Positions 25,670-35,857 of a stretch of 64,000 nt of DNA are shown here, one piece after another. Each line of letters starts with the position of its first letter. Position 1 is the stretch's first letter. The stretch is from positions 62,001-126,000 of the forward strand of contig NZ_JACIEK010000005.1 in NCBI RefSeq assembly GCF_014196835.1. The letters run 5' to 3'. The translations under genes and the position numbers were made by a program. Origin of the DNA: Aureimonas pseudogalii. Its GTDB lineage: Bacteria > Pseudomonadota > Alphaproteobacteria > Rhizobiales > Rhizobiaceae. Under the pieces are notes generated by a model that saw only the letters and a list, made by a program, of their open reading frames with translations, had not been told where the DNA came from and made no database searches.

Positions 25670-26698
25670 ATGTCCACGCAAGGGTTGAGGTTCGCGCCCA
25701 ACACGAGCGACGAGCTTCGCCGCCGTGCGAGCGAGCCCGGCCGCGGACGAGACGCCACCGGTCCGTTCGGCATTCCCTGGAAGGGCTGGAAGGACATCGC
25801 GGTGCGCATCTGGTACTCGTTCTTCGAAGACCGGGTGATGCTGATCGCCGCCGGCGCCACCTTCTATCTGCTGCTGGCGCTGTTTCCCGCCTTCGCGGTG
25901 TTCGTCTCGTTCTACGGCATCGTCGCCAATCCCAACACGATCGCCGATCACATCGCCTTCGTCGGTCAGTTCCTGCCGAAGGCTGGCACCGACCTCCTCA
26001 CCGCGCAGCTCGAATATCTGGTGACGCGCGATCCCGCCTCGCTCTCGGTCGGCTTCCTGTCGGGCCTCCTGTTCTCGCTCTGGAGCGCCAACAACGGCAT
26101 CAAGACGCTGTTCGAGGCGATGAACGTCGCCTATGGCGAGCAGGAGCAGCGCTCCTTCCTGAAGCTCAACGCCGTTGCCTTCTGCTTCACGATCGGCGCG
26201 GTGATCATCGGCATCCTGATGATCGTGGCGGTGGGCGTGGTGCCGATCATCATGGGCATCGTCGGCGCGCAGAGCTTTTCCGACGAGCTGATCGCGGCGA
26301 CGCGCTGGCCCGTGCTCTTCGCCATCATCGTCGCCTCGATCTCGATGGTCTACCGCTACGGCCCGAGCCGCAACCGGGCGCGATGGACGTGGGTGCTGTT
26401 CGGCGCGATGCTGACGGCCGTGGTCTGGCTCACCGCGTCCATCGGATTTTCCTGGTATCTGCAGAACTTCGCCAATTACGGCGCGACCTACGGCTCGCTC
26501 GGCGCGGTGGTCGGTTTCATGATGTGGGTCTGGATCTCGTCGATCATCTTCATCATCGGCGCCGAGATCAACGCCGAGATGGAGCACCAGACGGCGCTCG
26601 ACACGACCGACAAGCCGGACAAGCCGATCGGCCTGCGCGGCGCGCGTGTCGCCGACACCATTGGCCGTTCCATCGTGCGCGAGAAACGCGAGGTCTGA
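25670..26698 (+). CDS. YihY/virulence factor BrkB family membrane protein
   Basis: A 342-residue integral membrane protein of the YihY/BrkB (formerly ribonuclease BN) family. The diagnostic start of the domain is seen (MLIAAGATFYLLLALFPAFA), followed by WSANNGIKTLFEAMNVAYGE and the closing YGSLGAVVGFMMWVWISSII stretch. Six hydrophobic segments are present. Its function is unknown; earlier RNase BN claims for E. coli YihY were withdrawn from this family. ATG 25670 is preferred because GAGGAG (25656-25661) is 8 bases upstream; GTG 25661 is in frame but overlaps that site. A terminator follows. Confidence 0.9.
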   Translation: MSTQGLRFAPNTSDELRRRASEPGRGRDATGPFGIPWKGWKDIAVRIWYSFFEDRVMLIAAGATFYLLLALFPAFAVFVSFYGIVANPNTIADHIAFVGQFLPKAGTDLLTAQLEYLVTRDPASLSVGFLSGLLFSLWSANNGIKTLFEAMNVAYGEQEQRSFLKLNAVAFCFTIGAVIIGILMIVAVGVVPIIMGIVGAQSFSDELIAATRWPVLFAIIVASISMVYRYGPSRNRARWTWVLFGAMLTAVVWLTASIGFSWYLQNFANYGATYGSLGAVVGFMMWVWISSIIFIIGAEINAEMEHQTALDTTDKPDKPIGLRGARVADTIGRSIVREKREV

Positions 26699-26761
26699 TC
26701 GTCCCGTCATCTTGCCGGGCGAAGAGGGCTTGGAAGGGATGGCGTGAACATTGTCACCAAG

Positions 26762-26799
26762 ATGCCTCCGGGGCGTGGCCGAAGCCGCCCCGGAGGCTT
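26762..26799 (+). terminator. Bidirectional-capable terminator between yihY-like and fadJ-like genes
   Basis: A 12-bp stem (26762-26773 GCCTCCGGGGCG with 26784-26795 CGCCCCGGAGGC) is followed by TTTT on the plus strand. It ends the yihY-like gene and lies ten bases past the convergent fadJ stop. Confidence 0.82.
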
Positions 26800-26808
26800 T
26801 TCACGACA

Positions 26809-29013
26809 TCAGGCCGCTTCGGCATCCGCCGGTGCGAAGCGGCCGTAGAACGTCTCGCCCTTCGCCGCCATCTCGCGCAGCAGCGCCGTCGGCGCGAAGC
26901 GCTCGCCGTGCCGCGCCGCCAGCGTCTCGCACAGCGCCACGAAGGCCTTCGTGCCCATCCCGTCGATGTAGGAGATGGTGCCCCCCGTATAGGGCGCGTA
27001 GCCGAAGCCGAGGATCGAGCCGACGTCGGCCTCGCGCGGATCGGTCACGACGCCTTCCTCCATCGTGCGTGCCGCTTCCAGCGCCATCGTCACGAGAAAG
27101 CGCTGCTTCAGTTCGGCGAAGTCCACGTCCTCCGGCTTCTGCTGCGGGAACTTTTCCTTCAGGCCCGGCCAGAGCGCCTTCTTCGCGGGCTTGGCCGGGT
27201 AGTCGTAGAAGCCCTTGCCGGCCTTGCGGCCGAGGCGCCCGTCCTCGGTCACCATGGCATCGACGAGCTTGAAGTGGCGGGGATCGACGGCGTCCTCGCC
27301 GTCGTCCTTCATCGCCGCCTTCATGATCTTCTGGCTGAGATCGACGGCCGTTTCGTCATTGAGCGCCAGCGGCCCCACGGGCATGCCCGCGAACTTCGCG
27401 GCGTTCTCGATCATCGCCGGCGGCACGCCCTCCACCAGCATGTCGTAGGCTTCCGTCATGTAGCGGAGCACGCAGCGGTTGGCGAAGAAGCCGCGCGTGT
27501 CGTTGACGACGATCGGCGTCTTCTTGATCGCCCGCACGAAGTCGAGCGCCACCGCCAGCGCCCGGTCGCCTGTCTCCTTGCCGAGGATCACCTCGGTCAG
27601 CATCATCCGGTCCACCGGCGAGAAGAAGTGAATGCCGATGAAGCGCGCGGGATCGGGGAAGGCGGAGGCGAGCCCGGTGATCGGCAGCGTCGAGGTGTTC
27701 GAGGCGTAGATCGCGTCGGGCTTCATCACGGCCGCGACCTTGCGGGTCACCTCGGCCTTCGCGTCACGATCCTCGAACACGGCCTCGACCACGAGATCGG
27801 CCTCGCCCAGCGCGCCGTAGTCCGGCGTCGCGGTGATGCGGGCGAGAACGCCCTCGGCCTCGTCCTTCGTGGCGCGGCCCTTCTTGGCGAGCGCCTCCAT
27901 CAGCCCGGCGGAATGTGCCTTGCCCTTGTCGGCCGCTTCCTGGTCGCGGTCCACCAGCACCACGTCGATCCCCGCACGCGCCGCCACGAAGGCGATGCCG
28001 GCGCCCATGAATCCCGCGCCGACGACGCCGAGCGTGCGGATCGCCTGCGGCGGAACGCCGGCCGGGCGCCGGGCGCCCTTGTTCAGCGCCTGCAGCGAGA
28101 CGAAGAGCGAGCGGATCATCATCGCCGCTTCCGTGGTCTGCAACACCTCGGTGAAGTAGCGCTGCTCGACCTTCAGCGCCTGGTCGATCGGCAGCAACAG
28201 GCCCTCGTAGACGCATTTCACGATGGCGCGCGCGCCCGGATAATTGTCGGAGGTCTCCTTGCGGTAGAGCGAGGCGACGGCCGGCCAGACCTGCGCACCC
28301 GCCGGCGAGTAGACGGGGCCTGAAGGCAGCTTGAAGCCCTTCTCGTCCCATGGCTTCACCGGTTTCAGGCCGGCCCGCAGCATCGCCTTGGCCGCCTCGA
28401 CGAGTTCGCCCTGCGGCACCACCGCGTCGATCAGCTTCATCGCCTTGGCCTTCTGCGCCGACAGCGTCTCGCCCTTCAGCAGCATCTGCAGTGCCGACTG
28501 CGTGTCGGCCAGGCGCGGTACGCGCTGCGTTCCGCCGGCGCCGGGGAAGATGCCGACCTTCACCTCCGGCAGCCCCATCTTGGCCTCCGTGGCCGCGACG
28601 CGCCCGTGGCAGGCGAGCGCCAGCTCGAAACCGCCGCCCATGCAGGTGCCGTTGATCGCCGCCACATAGGGCTTGCCGTTCGTCTCCACCTTGCGCCAGA
28701 TCCGGCCCATTTCGCCGCAGCGCTCGAAAAGCTCGGCGACGGCGCCGTCCGGATCGGCCACCTTCTTCGCGGCGAACGTGTCGAACAGGCCGCGCAGCAT
28801 CTTGAGGTCGGCGCCGCCGGTGAAGGAGCCGTCCTTGCCGGAGGTGAGGACCACGCCCTTCACGCGCGCGTCGGCCGCCAGCCGATCCACCAGCGCTTCG
28901 ATCTCGTGCATCACCTCCTCGGTGAAGACGTTCATCGAGCGGTCCTTCATGTCCCAGACGACGAGAGCAAAGCCTTCGGCGTCGATCTCGGTGGTGAAGG
29001 AAGCGTCGGTCAT
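26809..29013 (-). CDS. fadJ: Beta-oxidation multifunctional enzyme: enoyl-CoA hydratase / 3-hydroxyacyl-CoA dehydrogenase
   Basis: FadJ/FadB-type two-activity enzyme of 734 residues for the middle steps of fatty acid beta-oxidation. The N-terminal crotonase domain has NGTCMGGGFELALACHGRVA and LPEVKVGIFPGAGGTQR (catalytic Glu region). The NAD-binding hydroxyacyl-CoA dehydrogenase domain starts with VVGAGFMGAGIAFVAARAG and has FIGIHFFSPVDRM and the catalytic His. Two C-terminal HCDH domains follow. ATG 29013 follows GGGAGAG. The thiolase and acyl-CoA dehydrogenase partners lie upstream on the same strand, separated by the opposite-strand EAL gene. Confidence 0.94.
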   Translation of the reverse strand: MTDASFTTEIDAEGFALVVWDMKDRSMNVFTEEVMHEIEALVDRLAADARVKGVVLTSGKDGSFTGGADLKMLRGLFDTFAAKKVADPDGAVAELFERCGEMGRIWRKVETNGKPYVAAINGTCMGGGFELALACHGRVAATEAKMGLPEVKVGIFPGAGGTQRVPRLADTQSALQMLLKGETLSAQKAKAMKLIDAVVPQGELVEAAKAMLRAGLKPVKPWDEKGFKLPSGPVYSPAGAQVWPAVASLYRKETSDNYPGARAIVKCVYEGLLLPIDQALKVEQRYFTEVLQTTEAAMMIRSLFVSLQALNKGARRPAGVPPQAIRTLGVVGAGFMGAGIAFVAARAGIDVVLVDRDQEAADKGKAHSAGLMEALAKKGRATKDEAEGVLARITATPDYGALGEADLVVEAVFEDRDAKAEVTRKVAAVMKPDAIYASNTSTLPITGLASAFPDPARFIGIHFFSPVDRMMLTEVILGKETGDRALAVALDFVRAIKKTPIVVNDTRGFFANRCVLRYMTEAYDMLVEGVPPAMIENAAKFAGMPVGPLALNDETAVDLSQKIMKAAMKDDGEDAVDPRHFKLVDAMVTEDGRLGRKAGKGFYDYPAKPAKKALWPGLKEKFPQQKPEDVDFAELKQRFLVTMALEAARTMEEGVVTDPREADVGSILGFGYAPYTGGTISYIDGMGTKAFVALCETLAARHGERFAPTALLREMAAKGETFYGRFAPADAEAA

Positions 29014-29090
29014 GGGGAGCTCTCCCGGTTGAGGCATGGGGTCGATACGAGGGGGATCGTCGGGTGGGGGGTGATCAACTGAAGGATCGA

Positions 29091-29106
29091 TGCAGTCTCT
29101 ACTGCA
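29091..29106. promoter_or_regulatory. Palindrome in the fadJ/EAL divergent region
   Basis: Perfect inverted repeat TGCAGT-CTCT-ACTGCA, 78 bases before the fadJ start, in the 245-base region shared with the divergent EAL gene. A second dyad (GCTTGC at 29173-29178, GCAAGC at 29189-29194) lies nearer the EAL start. Both are operator candidates without a known regulator. Confidence 0.4.
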
Positions 29107-29258
29107 CGCTGGAAGCGTATCTCCGGTACAGAAGCGATCATCGCCGATCCTTTTCGATCCAGTATTTGAGGGGCTTGCTTATCATTCGGCAAGCTTACTC
29201 GCGTCGGCGCTTCACAACTCTTTAGCGCCTTGCGATCTATGAGTTTCAGCAGTTCGTA

Positions 29259-30065
29259 ATGTGTGACTGGACCCTGCTGATGACGATTGCCTGCGAAGGA
29301 TGCCGATCCGGCAAGCCGCTGGGCTTCGAGTTCTCGATGGCCTTCCAGCCGATCTTCGAGTTGTCGAGTTCGCGCGTGTGGGGTTACGAGGCGCTCATCC
29401 GCGGACTGAACGGGGAGGGCGCTTACGCGATGCTCTCGCAGGTCTCCGAGGACCAGAAATATCGGTTCGACCAGGCCTGCCGCGTCAAGGCGATCGAACT
29501 CGCCGCCCGTCTGTTCCCGCGCGAGAGCGGGCTGCAACTCTCCATCAACTTCATGCCGAATGCCGTCTACGAACCGGCCGCATGCCTGAAGGCGACGCTC
29601 GCCACCGCGCGCAAGCATGCGTTCCCGTTGAATTCGATGATGTTCGAGTTCACCGAGAACGAGGAGATCGCCGACACCCAGCATCTTCTCAAGATCCTGG
29701 ACGAATATCGTCGCCAGGGTTTCATCACCGCACTCGACGATTTCGGCGCGGGTTATGCCGGCCTCAGCCTTCTCGCCGACTTTCAGCCCGATCTCATCAA
29801 GATCGACATGAAATTGATCCGCGGCATCGACACCAGCCGCGCCCGTCAGGTGATCGTCGCCTCCATGGCGACCGCGGCGCGCGAACTCGGCATCACCGTC
29901 CTCGCCGAGGGCATCGAGACCGAGGCCGAGTTCGCGGTGCTGAAGGCGGCCGGCATCGACCTCTTCCAGGGCTACTACTTCGCCAAGCCGGCCTTCGAGG
30001 CGCTGCCGCAGATCCGCCTTCCCGCGCAGCCGATCGTGATCACCCACGAGGCGCACTACGCCTGA
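29259..30065 (+). CDS. Stand-alone EAL domain cyclic-di-GMP phosphodiesterase
   Basis: A 268-residue protein consisting almost wholly of one EAL domain, expected to linearise c-di-GMP to pGpG. The catalytic set looks complete: E44-A-L (GYEALIRG), Asn in LSINFMP, Glu in FEFTENEE, Asp-Asp in LDDFGAGYAGLSLL, Lys in LIKIDM, Glu in LAEGIETEAE and Gln in FQGYYF. A short N-terminus with CEGC (residues 12-15) could bind a metal or be redox-sensitive. There is no GGDEF, PAS or membrane segment. The gene sits alone, oriented against the fad genes on both sides. Confidence 0.93.
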   Translation: MCDWTLLMTIACEGCRSGKPLGFEFSMAFQPIFELSSSRVWGYEALIRGLNGEGAYAMLSQVSEDQKYRFDQACRVKAIELAARLFPRESGLQLSINFMPNAVYEPAACLKATLATARKHAFPLNSMMFEFTENEEIADTQHLLKILDEYRRQGFITALDDFGAGYAGLSLLADFQPDLIKIDMKLIRGIDTSRARQVIVASMATAARELGITVLAEGIETEAEFAVLKAAGIDLFQGYYFAKPAFEALPQIRLPAQPIVITHEAHYA

Positions 30066-30097
30066 GCGGACGGAAAGCGGACGCGGCATCGGAGCGG

Positions 30098-31306
<1,209 letters not shown>

Positions 31307-31358
31307 GGAGACCTCCCGGGGGTCTGGATGGATCAGCGTTCGAGCCGAGCGAGAGCGC

Positions 31359-33155
31359 TCAGAACGCCTCTTCGTTCAAGCTCATCATGGAATCGGAACC
31401 CGACGCAATGCGGGCGAGATGGGCCGCCGTTTCGGGCATCAGCCGGTCCATGAAGAAACGGGCCGTCACGAGCTTGGCCTCGAGGAAGGCGGCATCGCCG
31501 TTCGCGCCCGCAGTGAGCTTGTCCTGCGCGACCTTGGCGGAGCGAGCCGACATGTAGCCGAGCGCCACCAAGCCGAAGAGATGCATGTAGTCGGTGGAGG
31601 CCGCGCCGGCATTGTCGGGCTTCGCCATCGCATGCTGCATCAGCCACATCGTCGCCCCCTGCAGATCGTTCAGACCCTTCTTCAACGCCTTGGTGTAGGG
31701 CGCCATCGCCTCCACGGCTCGGTGCTCCTCGCAGAAGGCGCCGACCTCCTGGAAGAAGGCCTGCACCGCGCGCCCGCCGTTCAGCGCCAGCTTGCGGCCG
31801 ACGAGATCGAGCGCCTGGATGCCGTTGGCACCCTCGTAGATCTGCGCGATGCGGGCGTCGCGCACGAACTGCTCCATGCCCCATTCGCGCACGTAGCCGT
31901 GCCCGCCATAGATCTGCTGCGCCAGCACCGCGTTCTCGAAGCCCTTGTCGGTGAGAACGCCCTTGATGACCGGGGTCATCAGGCCCATCCAGTCGTCGGC
32001 GGCCTGACGCTCCCCGGCGTCCTCGGCAAGATGCGAGAGATCGCCCTTCATCGCCGTCCACAGGATCAACGCACGGCCGGCTTCGTTCACCGCGCGGATG
32101 GTCATCAGCATGCGGCGCACGTCGGGGTGGACGATGATCGGGTCGGCCTTCTTCTCCGGCGCCTTGGCGCCCGAGAGCGAGCGGCCCTGAATGCGGTCCT
32201 TCGCGTAGACCACGGCGTTCTGGTAGGCGATCTCGGAGATCGCCAGCCCCTGCACGCCGACGCCGAGCCGCGCCTCGTTCATCATCGTGAACATGGCGCG
32301 GAGCCCCTTGTCGGCCTCGCCGATGAGGAATCCGGTCGCCTCGTCGTAGTTCATGACGCAGGTGGCGTTGCCGTGGATGCCCATCTTCTCTTCGATCGAG
32401 CCGCAGGAGACCATGTTGCGCGCGCCGGCCTCGCCGGCCTCGTCCAGCACGAATTTCGGCACGATGAAGAGCGAGATGCCCTTCGTGCCCTCGGGCGAGC
32501 CCTCGATGCGGGCGAGCACGAGATGCACGATGTTCTCCGACAGGTCGTGCTCGCCAGCGGAGATGAAGATCTTCTGGCCCGACAGCTTGTAGGAGCCGTC
32601 GCCCTGCGGCACCGCCTTGGTGCGCAGCAGGCCGAGATCCGTGCCGCAATGGGGCTCGGTGAGGTTCATCGTCCCGGTCCAGACGCCGTCGATCATCTTC
32701 GGCAGATAGCGCTGCTTCTGCTCGGGCGAGCCGTGCTGCTGGATCGCCGCGATGGCGCCGCGGGTGAGGCCGGGATACATGGAAAAGGCCATGTTGGCCG
32801 AGGAGAGAAACTCGTTGACCGCCGCCGCCAGCGTGTGCGGCAGGCCTTGGCCGCCATAGGCGGGATCGGCCGAGAGCCCGCCCCAGCCGGCCTCGCGGAA
32901 CTGGTCATAGGCGGCCTTGAATCCCTTCGGCGTCGTCACCGAGCCGTCGTCGGCGCGCCGGCAGCCTTCGCTGTCGCCGATCTGGTTCAGCGGCAGGAAC
33001 ACGTCGGTCGCGAAGCGCCCGGCCTCGCCGAGAATGGCCTCGACGATGTCGGGGGAGGCGTCCGAGAAGCCCGGCAGGTTGTTGTGCCGGTCGAAGCCCA
33101 GGAGATCGTTGAGAACGAAGAGCGTGTCGGCGATCGGCGCCTGATAGACCGGCAT
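31359..33155 (-). CDS. Acyl-CoA dehydrogenase with C-terminal extension
   Basis: FAD-dependent acyl-CoA dehydrogenase of 598 residues, the larger class with a C-terminal helical extension. Visible marks are LSADPAYGGQGLPHTLA, the FAD/substrate motif MNLTEPHCGTDLG, SGQKIFISAGEHDL and the catalytic Glu in AQIYEGANGIQALDLVGRKL. ATG 33155 follows GGGAGGCTTCC. It catalyses the first oxidation in beta-oxidation and is followed by the thiolase gene. A MerR/LiuR-like box lies in the promoter region. Chain-length preference cannot be read from the sequence. Confidence 0.93.
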   Translation of the reverse strand: MPVYQAPIADTLFVLNDLLGFDRHNNLPGFSDASPDIVEAILGEAGRFATDVFLPLNQIGDSEGCRRADDGSVTTPKGFKAAYDQFREAGWGGLSADPAYGGQGLPHTLAAAVNEFLSSANMAFSMYPGLTRGAIAAIQQHGSPEQKQRYLPKMIDGVWTGTMNLTEPHCGTDLGLLRTKAVPQGDGSYKLSGQKIFISAGEHDLSENIVHLVLARIEGSPEGTKGISLFIVPKFVLDEAGEAGARNMVSCGSIEEKMGIHGNATCVMNYDEATGFLIGEADKGLRAMFTMMNEARLGVGVQGLAISEIAYQNAVVYAKDRIQGRSLSGAKAPEKKADPIIVHPDVRRMLMTIRAVNEAGRALILWTAMKGDLSHLAEDAGERQAADDWMGLMTPVIKGVLTDKGFENAVLAQQIYGGHGYVREWGMEQFVRDARIAQIYEGANGIQALDLVGRKLALNGGRAVQAFFQEVGAFCEEHRAVEAMAPYTKALKKGLNDLQGATMWLMQHAMAKPDNAGAASTDYMHLFGLVALGYMSARSAKVAQDKLTAGANGDAAFLEAKLVTARFFMDRLMPETAAHLARIASGSDSMMSLNEEAF

Positions 33156-33189
33156 GGAAGCCTCCCGAGATCCGTCGAATTGTTTGACG

Positions 33190-33220
33190 TTTGCGTAAGG
33201 GTAAACATGCCTTTTGTCAA
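33190..33220 (-). promoter_or_regulatory. Promoter region with MerR/LiuR-like box for the acyl-CoA dehydrogenase-thiolase operon
   Basis: On the minus strand a perfect TTGACA (33220-33215) is followed nine bases on by TTTACCCTTACGCAAA (33205-33190), an imperfect dyad. It resembles, at about 12 of 16 positions, the TTTACGT-ACGTAAA type boxes bound by LiuR-like MerR regulators of fatty and branched-chain acid catabolism in proteobacteria. The -10 is not clear. No merR gene lies in the window. Confidence 0.5.
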
Positions 33221-33413
33221 AGGCACGTGGGTTCGCAGATCCGGTCTTCGGCCCTTCGATTTTGCGCCTTCCGTCGGCGGCCGGGCGCCCGGTCCGCGGC
33301 TCGGCGAAGACTTGCCGCCGCCGCCCAGTCCTGAAAGACAGGAAAACGACGATGGTGGCTGTGCATCCCGAAGGACTGGAGGCACGATCGCCGGACGAGA
33401 AGGATCGGACGTG

Positions 33414-35243
33414 ATGTTTCAGGATTTCGACGAGACCTCCGACGCCAGCCAGAGCGTCTCGCGCCTCGAGCGACTTCGCCTCGCGCTGAGTGAGGCCGGG
33501 GTGGACGGCTTCCTCGTGCCGCGCGCCGACGAGCACCAGGGCGAGTACATCCCGCCCTCGGCAGCGCGCCTTGCCTGGCTCACCGGCTTCACCGGCTCGG
33601 CCGGCACGGCGCTGGTGCTTCCCGATCGCGCCGTCGTCTTCACCGACGGGCGCTACACCGTGCAGGTGCGCGCGCAGATCGATCCCGCCGCCTTCACGCC
33701 GGAGAGTTCGGTCGAGACGCCCGTCGCCGACTATCTGAAGGCGCATGCGAAGGGGCTGCGCATCGGCTTCGACCCTTGGCTGCATACGATGGGCGAGGTC
33801 GCTGCGCTGACGAAGGGGCTTGCCGAGATCGGTGGGGCGCTCGTCCCGCTGCATCGCAACCCGCTCGACCAGTGCTGGCAGGATCGGCCGTTGCCGCCGA
33901 AGGGCGCCATCCGGCTGCATCCGGTTGCCCGCGCGGGGCGGGAGGCGGCAGAGAAGCTCGCCGATCTCGGCCATGCCATCCGCGACGCGGGCGCCGAGGC
34001 CTGCATCCTCACCGATCCCGCTTCGGTCGCCTGGGCTTTCAACATCCGCGGCTCCGACGTGCCGCACACGCCGCTGCCGCTTTCCTTCGCCTGGCTCCCG
34101 GTGGAGGGGCGCCCGGTGCTGTTCGTCGACGGCGACAAGCTGTCCGGCGAGGTCGCAGAGGCCTTGAGCCAACTTGCCGAGATCGCTGCGCCGGAGAGTT
34201 TCGAGGGCCGGCTTGCGGGCCTCGCGAAGGGTCGCGCGGTGATGCTCGATCCCGCGCTCGCGGCCGACCGGCTGCGCGAGATCGTGGTCGCGGCCGGCGG
34301 CACGCTCATTGAGAAGGGCGACCCCGCCCGCCTGCCGCGCGCCCGCAAGAACGCAACGGAGATCGCGGGTTCGCGCAGCGCCCATCGGCGCGACGGCGCG
34401 GCGGTGTCGAGCTTCCTCGCCTGGCTCGACCGGCAGCCGCCGGGCAGCGTCACCGAGATCGGCGCGGCCGAGAAGCTCGAGGCGATCCGCCGGACGTTCG
34501 GCGAGCGCGACGGCATGCCGCTGCGCGACATCTCCTTCGACACGATCTCCGGCTCGGGACCGAACGCTGCGTTGCCGCACTACCGGGTGAACCGCGTCAG
34601 CGACCGCACGCTCAAGGCGGGCGAACTGTTCCTCATCGATTCCGGCGGACAATACGATGACGGGACCACCGACATCACGCGCACCGTCGCCATCGGCGTG
34701 GTGAGCGACGAGATGCGGCAAAAGTTCACGCTGGTGCTGAAAGGCATGATCGCCATTTCCACCGCGCGCTTTCCGAAGGGAACGCGGGGGCTCGACCTCG
34801 ATCCGCTGGCGCGCGTCGCGCTCTGGCGGGCGGGCTGCGATTACGCCCACGGGACCGGCCACGGTGTCGGCTCGTTTCTCGCGGTGCACGAAGGCCCGCA
34901 GTCCATTTCGCGGCGTGGCATGGCGGTGCTGGAAGAGGGGATGATCGTCTCGAACGAGCCCGGCTACTATGCCGAGGGGCGCTTCGGCATCCGCACCGAG
35001 AACCTGCTGTTGGTCGAGGCGCCGACATCGATCGACGACGGCGATGCCCCGATGCATGGCTTCGAGACGCTGACCTTCGCGCCGATCGACCGCCGCGCGA
35101 TGCAGCCGCATCTGCTGTCAGGCGAGGAGATCACCTGGCTCGACGGCTACCATCAGGAGGTTCGGCGCGTCGTCGGCCCTCTTCTGTCGCCCGACGATCG
35201 CGTTTGGTTGGACGAGGTCACGCGACCATTGTCGGCGGCCTGA
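33414..35243 (+). CDS. Aminopeptidase P family protein (Xaa-Pro aminopeptidase)
   Basis: Dinuclear-metal M24 peptidase of 609 residues with the three-domain layout of the larger eukaryote-like aminopeptidase P. Two creatinase-type N-terminal domains lead into the pita-bread catalytic domain. The five metal ligands are present: Asp in FLIDSGGQYDDGTTDITRT (two Asp), His in YAHGTGHGVGSFLAVHEG, Glu in VSNEPGYY and Glu in GIRTENLL. It should release N-terminal residues next to proline in the cytoplasm. ATG 33414 is nine bases past AAGGA; GTG 33411 is an alternative. It is divergent from the fad operon. Confidence 0.93.
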   Translation: MFQDFDETSDASQSVSRLERLRLALSEAGVDGFLVPRADEHQGEYIPPSAARLAWLTGFTGSAGTALVLPDRAVVFTDGRYTVQVRAQIDPAAFTPESSVETPVADYLKAHAKGLRIGFDPWLHTMGEVAALTKGLAEIGGALVPLHRNPLDQCWQDRPLPPKGAIRLHPVARAGREAAEKLADLGHAIRDAGAEACILTDPASVAWAFNIRGSDVPHTPLPLSFAWLPVEGRPVLFVDGDKLSGEVAEALSQLAEIAAPESFEGRLAGLAKGRAVMLDPALAADRLREIVVAAGGTLIEKGDPARLPRARKNATEIAGSRSAHRRDGAAVSSFLAWLDRQPPGSVTEIGAAEKLEAIRRTFGERDGMPLRDISFDTISGSGPNAALPHYRVNRVSDRTLKAGELFLIDSGGQYDDGTTDITRTVAIGVVSDEMRQKFTLVLKGMIAISTARFPKGTRGLDLDPLARVALWRAGCDYAHGTGHGVGSFLAVHEGPQSISRRGMAVLEEGMIVSNEPGYYAEGRFGIRTENLLLVEAPTSIDDGDAPMHGFETLTFAPIDRRAMQPHLLSGEEITWLDGYHQEVRRVVGPLLSPDDRVWLDEVTRPLSAA

Positions 35244-35259
35244 ACGTCGGCGCCCAAGC

Positions 35260-35748
35260 CTAGCGGCAGAGGCGGCGTGGTCCGCGATCGGGCTGGAAGG
35301 TCCCGCTGTCGCGATCGAAGGAGCGATAGCGCGCAGCGCAATCGCGATACCATTCGGCGCTGAATGGTGGCGGCCGGCGGCCGGCATAGGCTTCGTCGAA
35401 GCGTCCGCTTGTGCGCTCGGCGCGGGCAAAGGCCGAATCGCTGTCGAATGCGAGGATCGAACCGGCTTCCACCGCCGGGTCTGGCCGATAGAAGCCGCTG
35501 ACGGGTGGGGCCGGCTCCGCGTAATAGAGTGGCCCGGCGACGCTCGGGCCTCCGAACTGCCCGACGGTGCGGCGATAGTGCGGGCCGCTCACGCGGCTGG
35601 GAACGACGGGGAAGGGGCCGGGCTCGGCGAAGATCGGGCGATTGTAGGGATCGAGACCGAGATACTCGCCGGCCGAGGCAGGAAGGGCGGACGCGGCGCC
35701 GATCAGCGCCGCCATTGCCAAGGAAAGACCACTCGATTTCCAACCCAT
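35260..35748 (-). CDS. BA14K family protein (exported)
   Basis: A 162-residue exported protein with a signal peptide (SSGLSLAMAALIGAASALPASAGE). The C-terminal BA14K motif is WYRDCAARYRSFDRDSGTFQ followed by PDRGPRRLCR. BA14K proteins were first described in Brucella as immunoreactive and lectin-like; they are typical of Hyphomicrobiales, with function not settled. The middle is Pro/Tyr-rich. It is the downstream member of a tandem pair with the gene at 35858-36325, with which it shares the C-terminal motif but little else. Confidence 0.85.
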   Translation of the reverse strand: MGWKSSGLSLAMAALIGAASALPASAGEYLGLDPYNRPIFAEPGPFPVVPSRVSGPHYRRTVGQFGGPSVAGPLYYAEPAPPVSGFYRPDPAVEAGSILAFDSDSAFARAERTSGRFDEAYAGRRPPPFSAEWYRDCAARYRSFDRDSGTFQPDRGPRRLCR

Positions 35749-35808
35749 GTCACCGCCCTCGGTTGCGCATGGTCGGAAAAGGGGCTCGTGCCGTTTCGGT
35801 TCCCGAAC

Positions 35809-35837
35809 GATAAAAGGCCGCGCAATCGCGCGGCCTT
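35809..35837 (-). terminator. Terminator between the two BA14K genes
   Basis: A 10-bp stem AAGGCCGCGC/GCGCGGCCTT (35814-35823 with 35828-35837, 4-base loop). On the minus strand it runs directly into TTTTATC. It ends the upstream BA14K transcript 20 bases after its stop, so the downstream paralogue probably needs its own promoter in the remaining 60 bases or depends on read-through. Confidence 0.82.
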
Positions 35838-35857
35838 CGGTCCATGTGGCGGGTGGA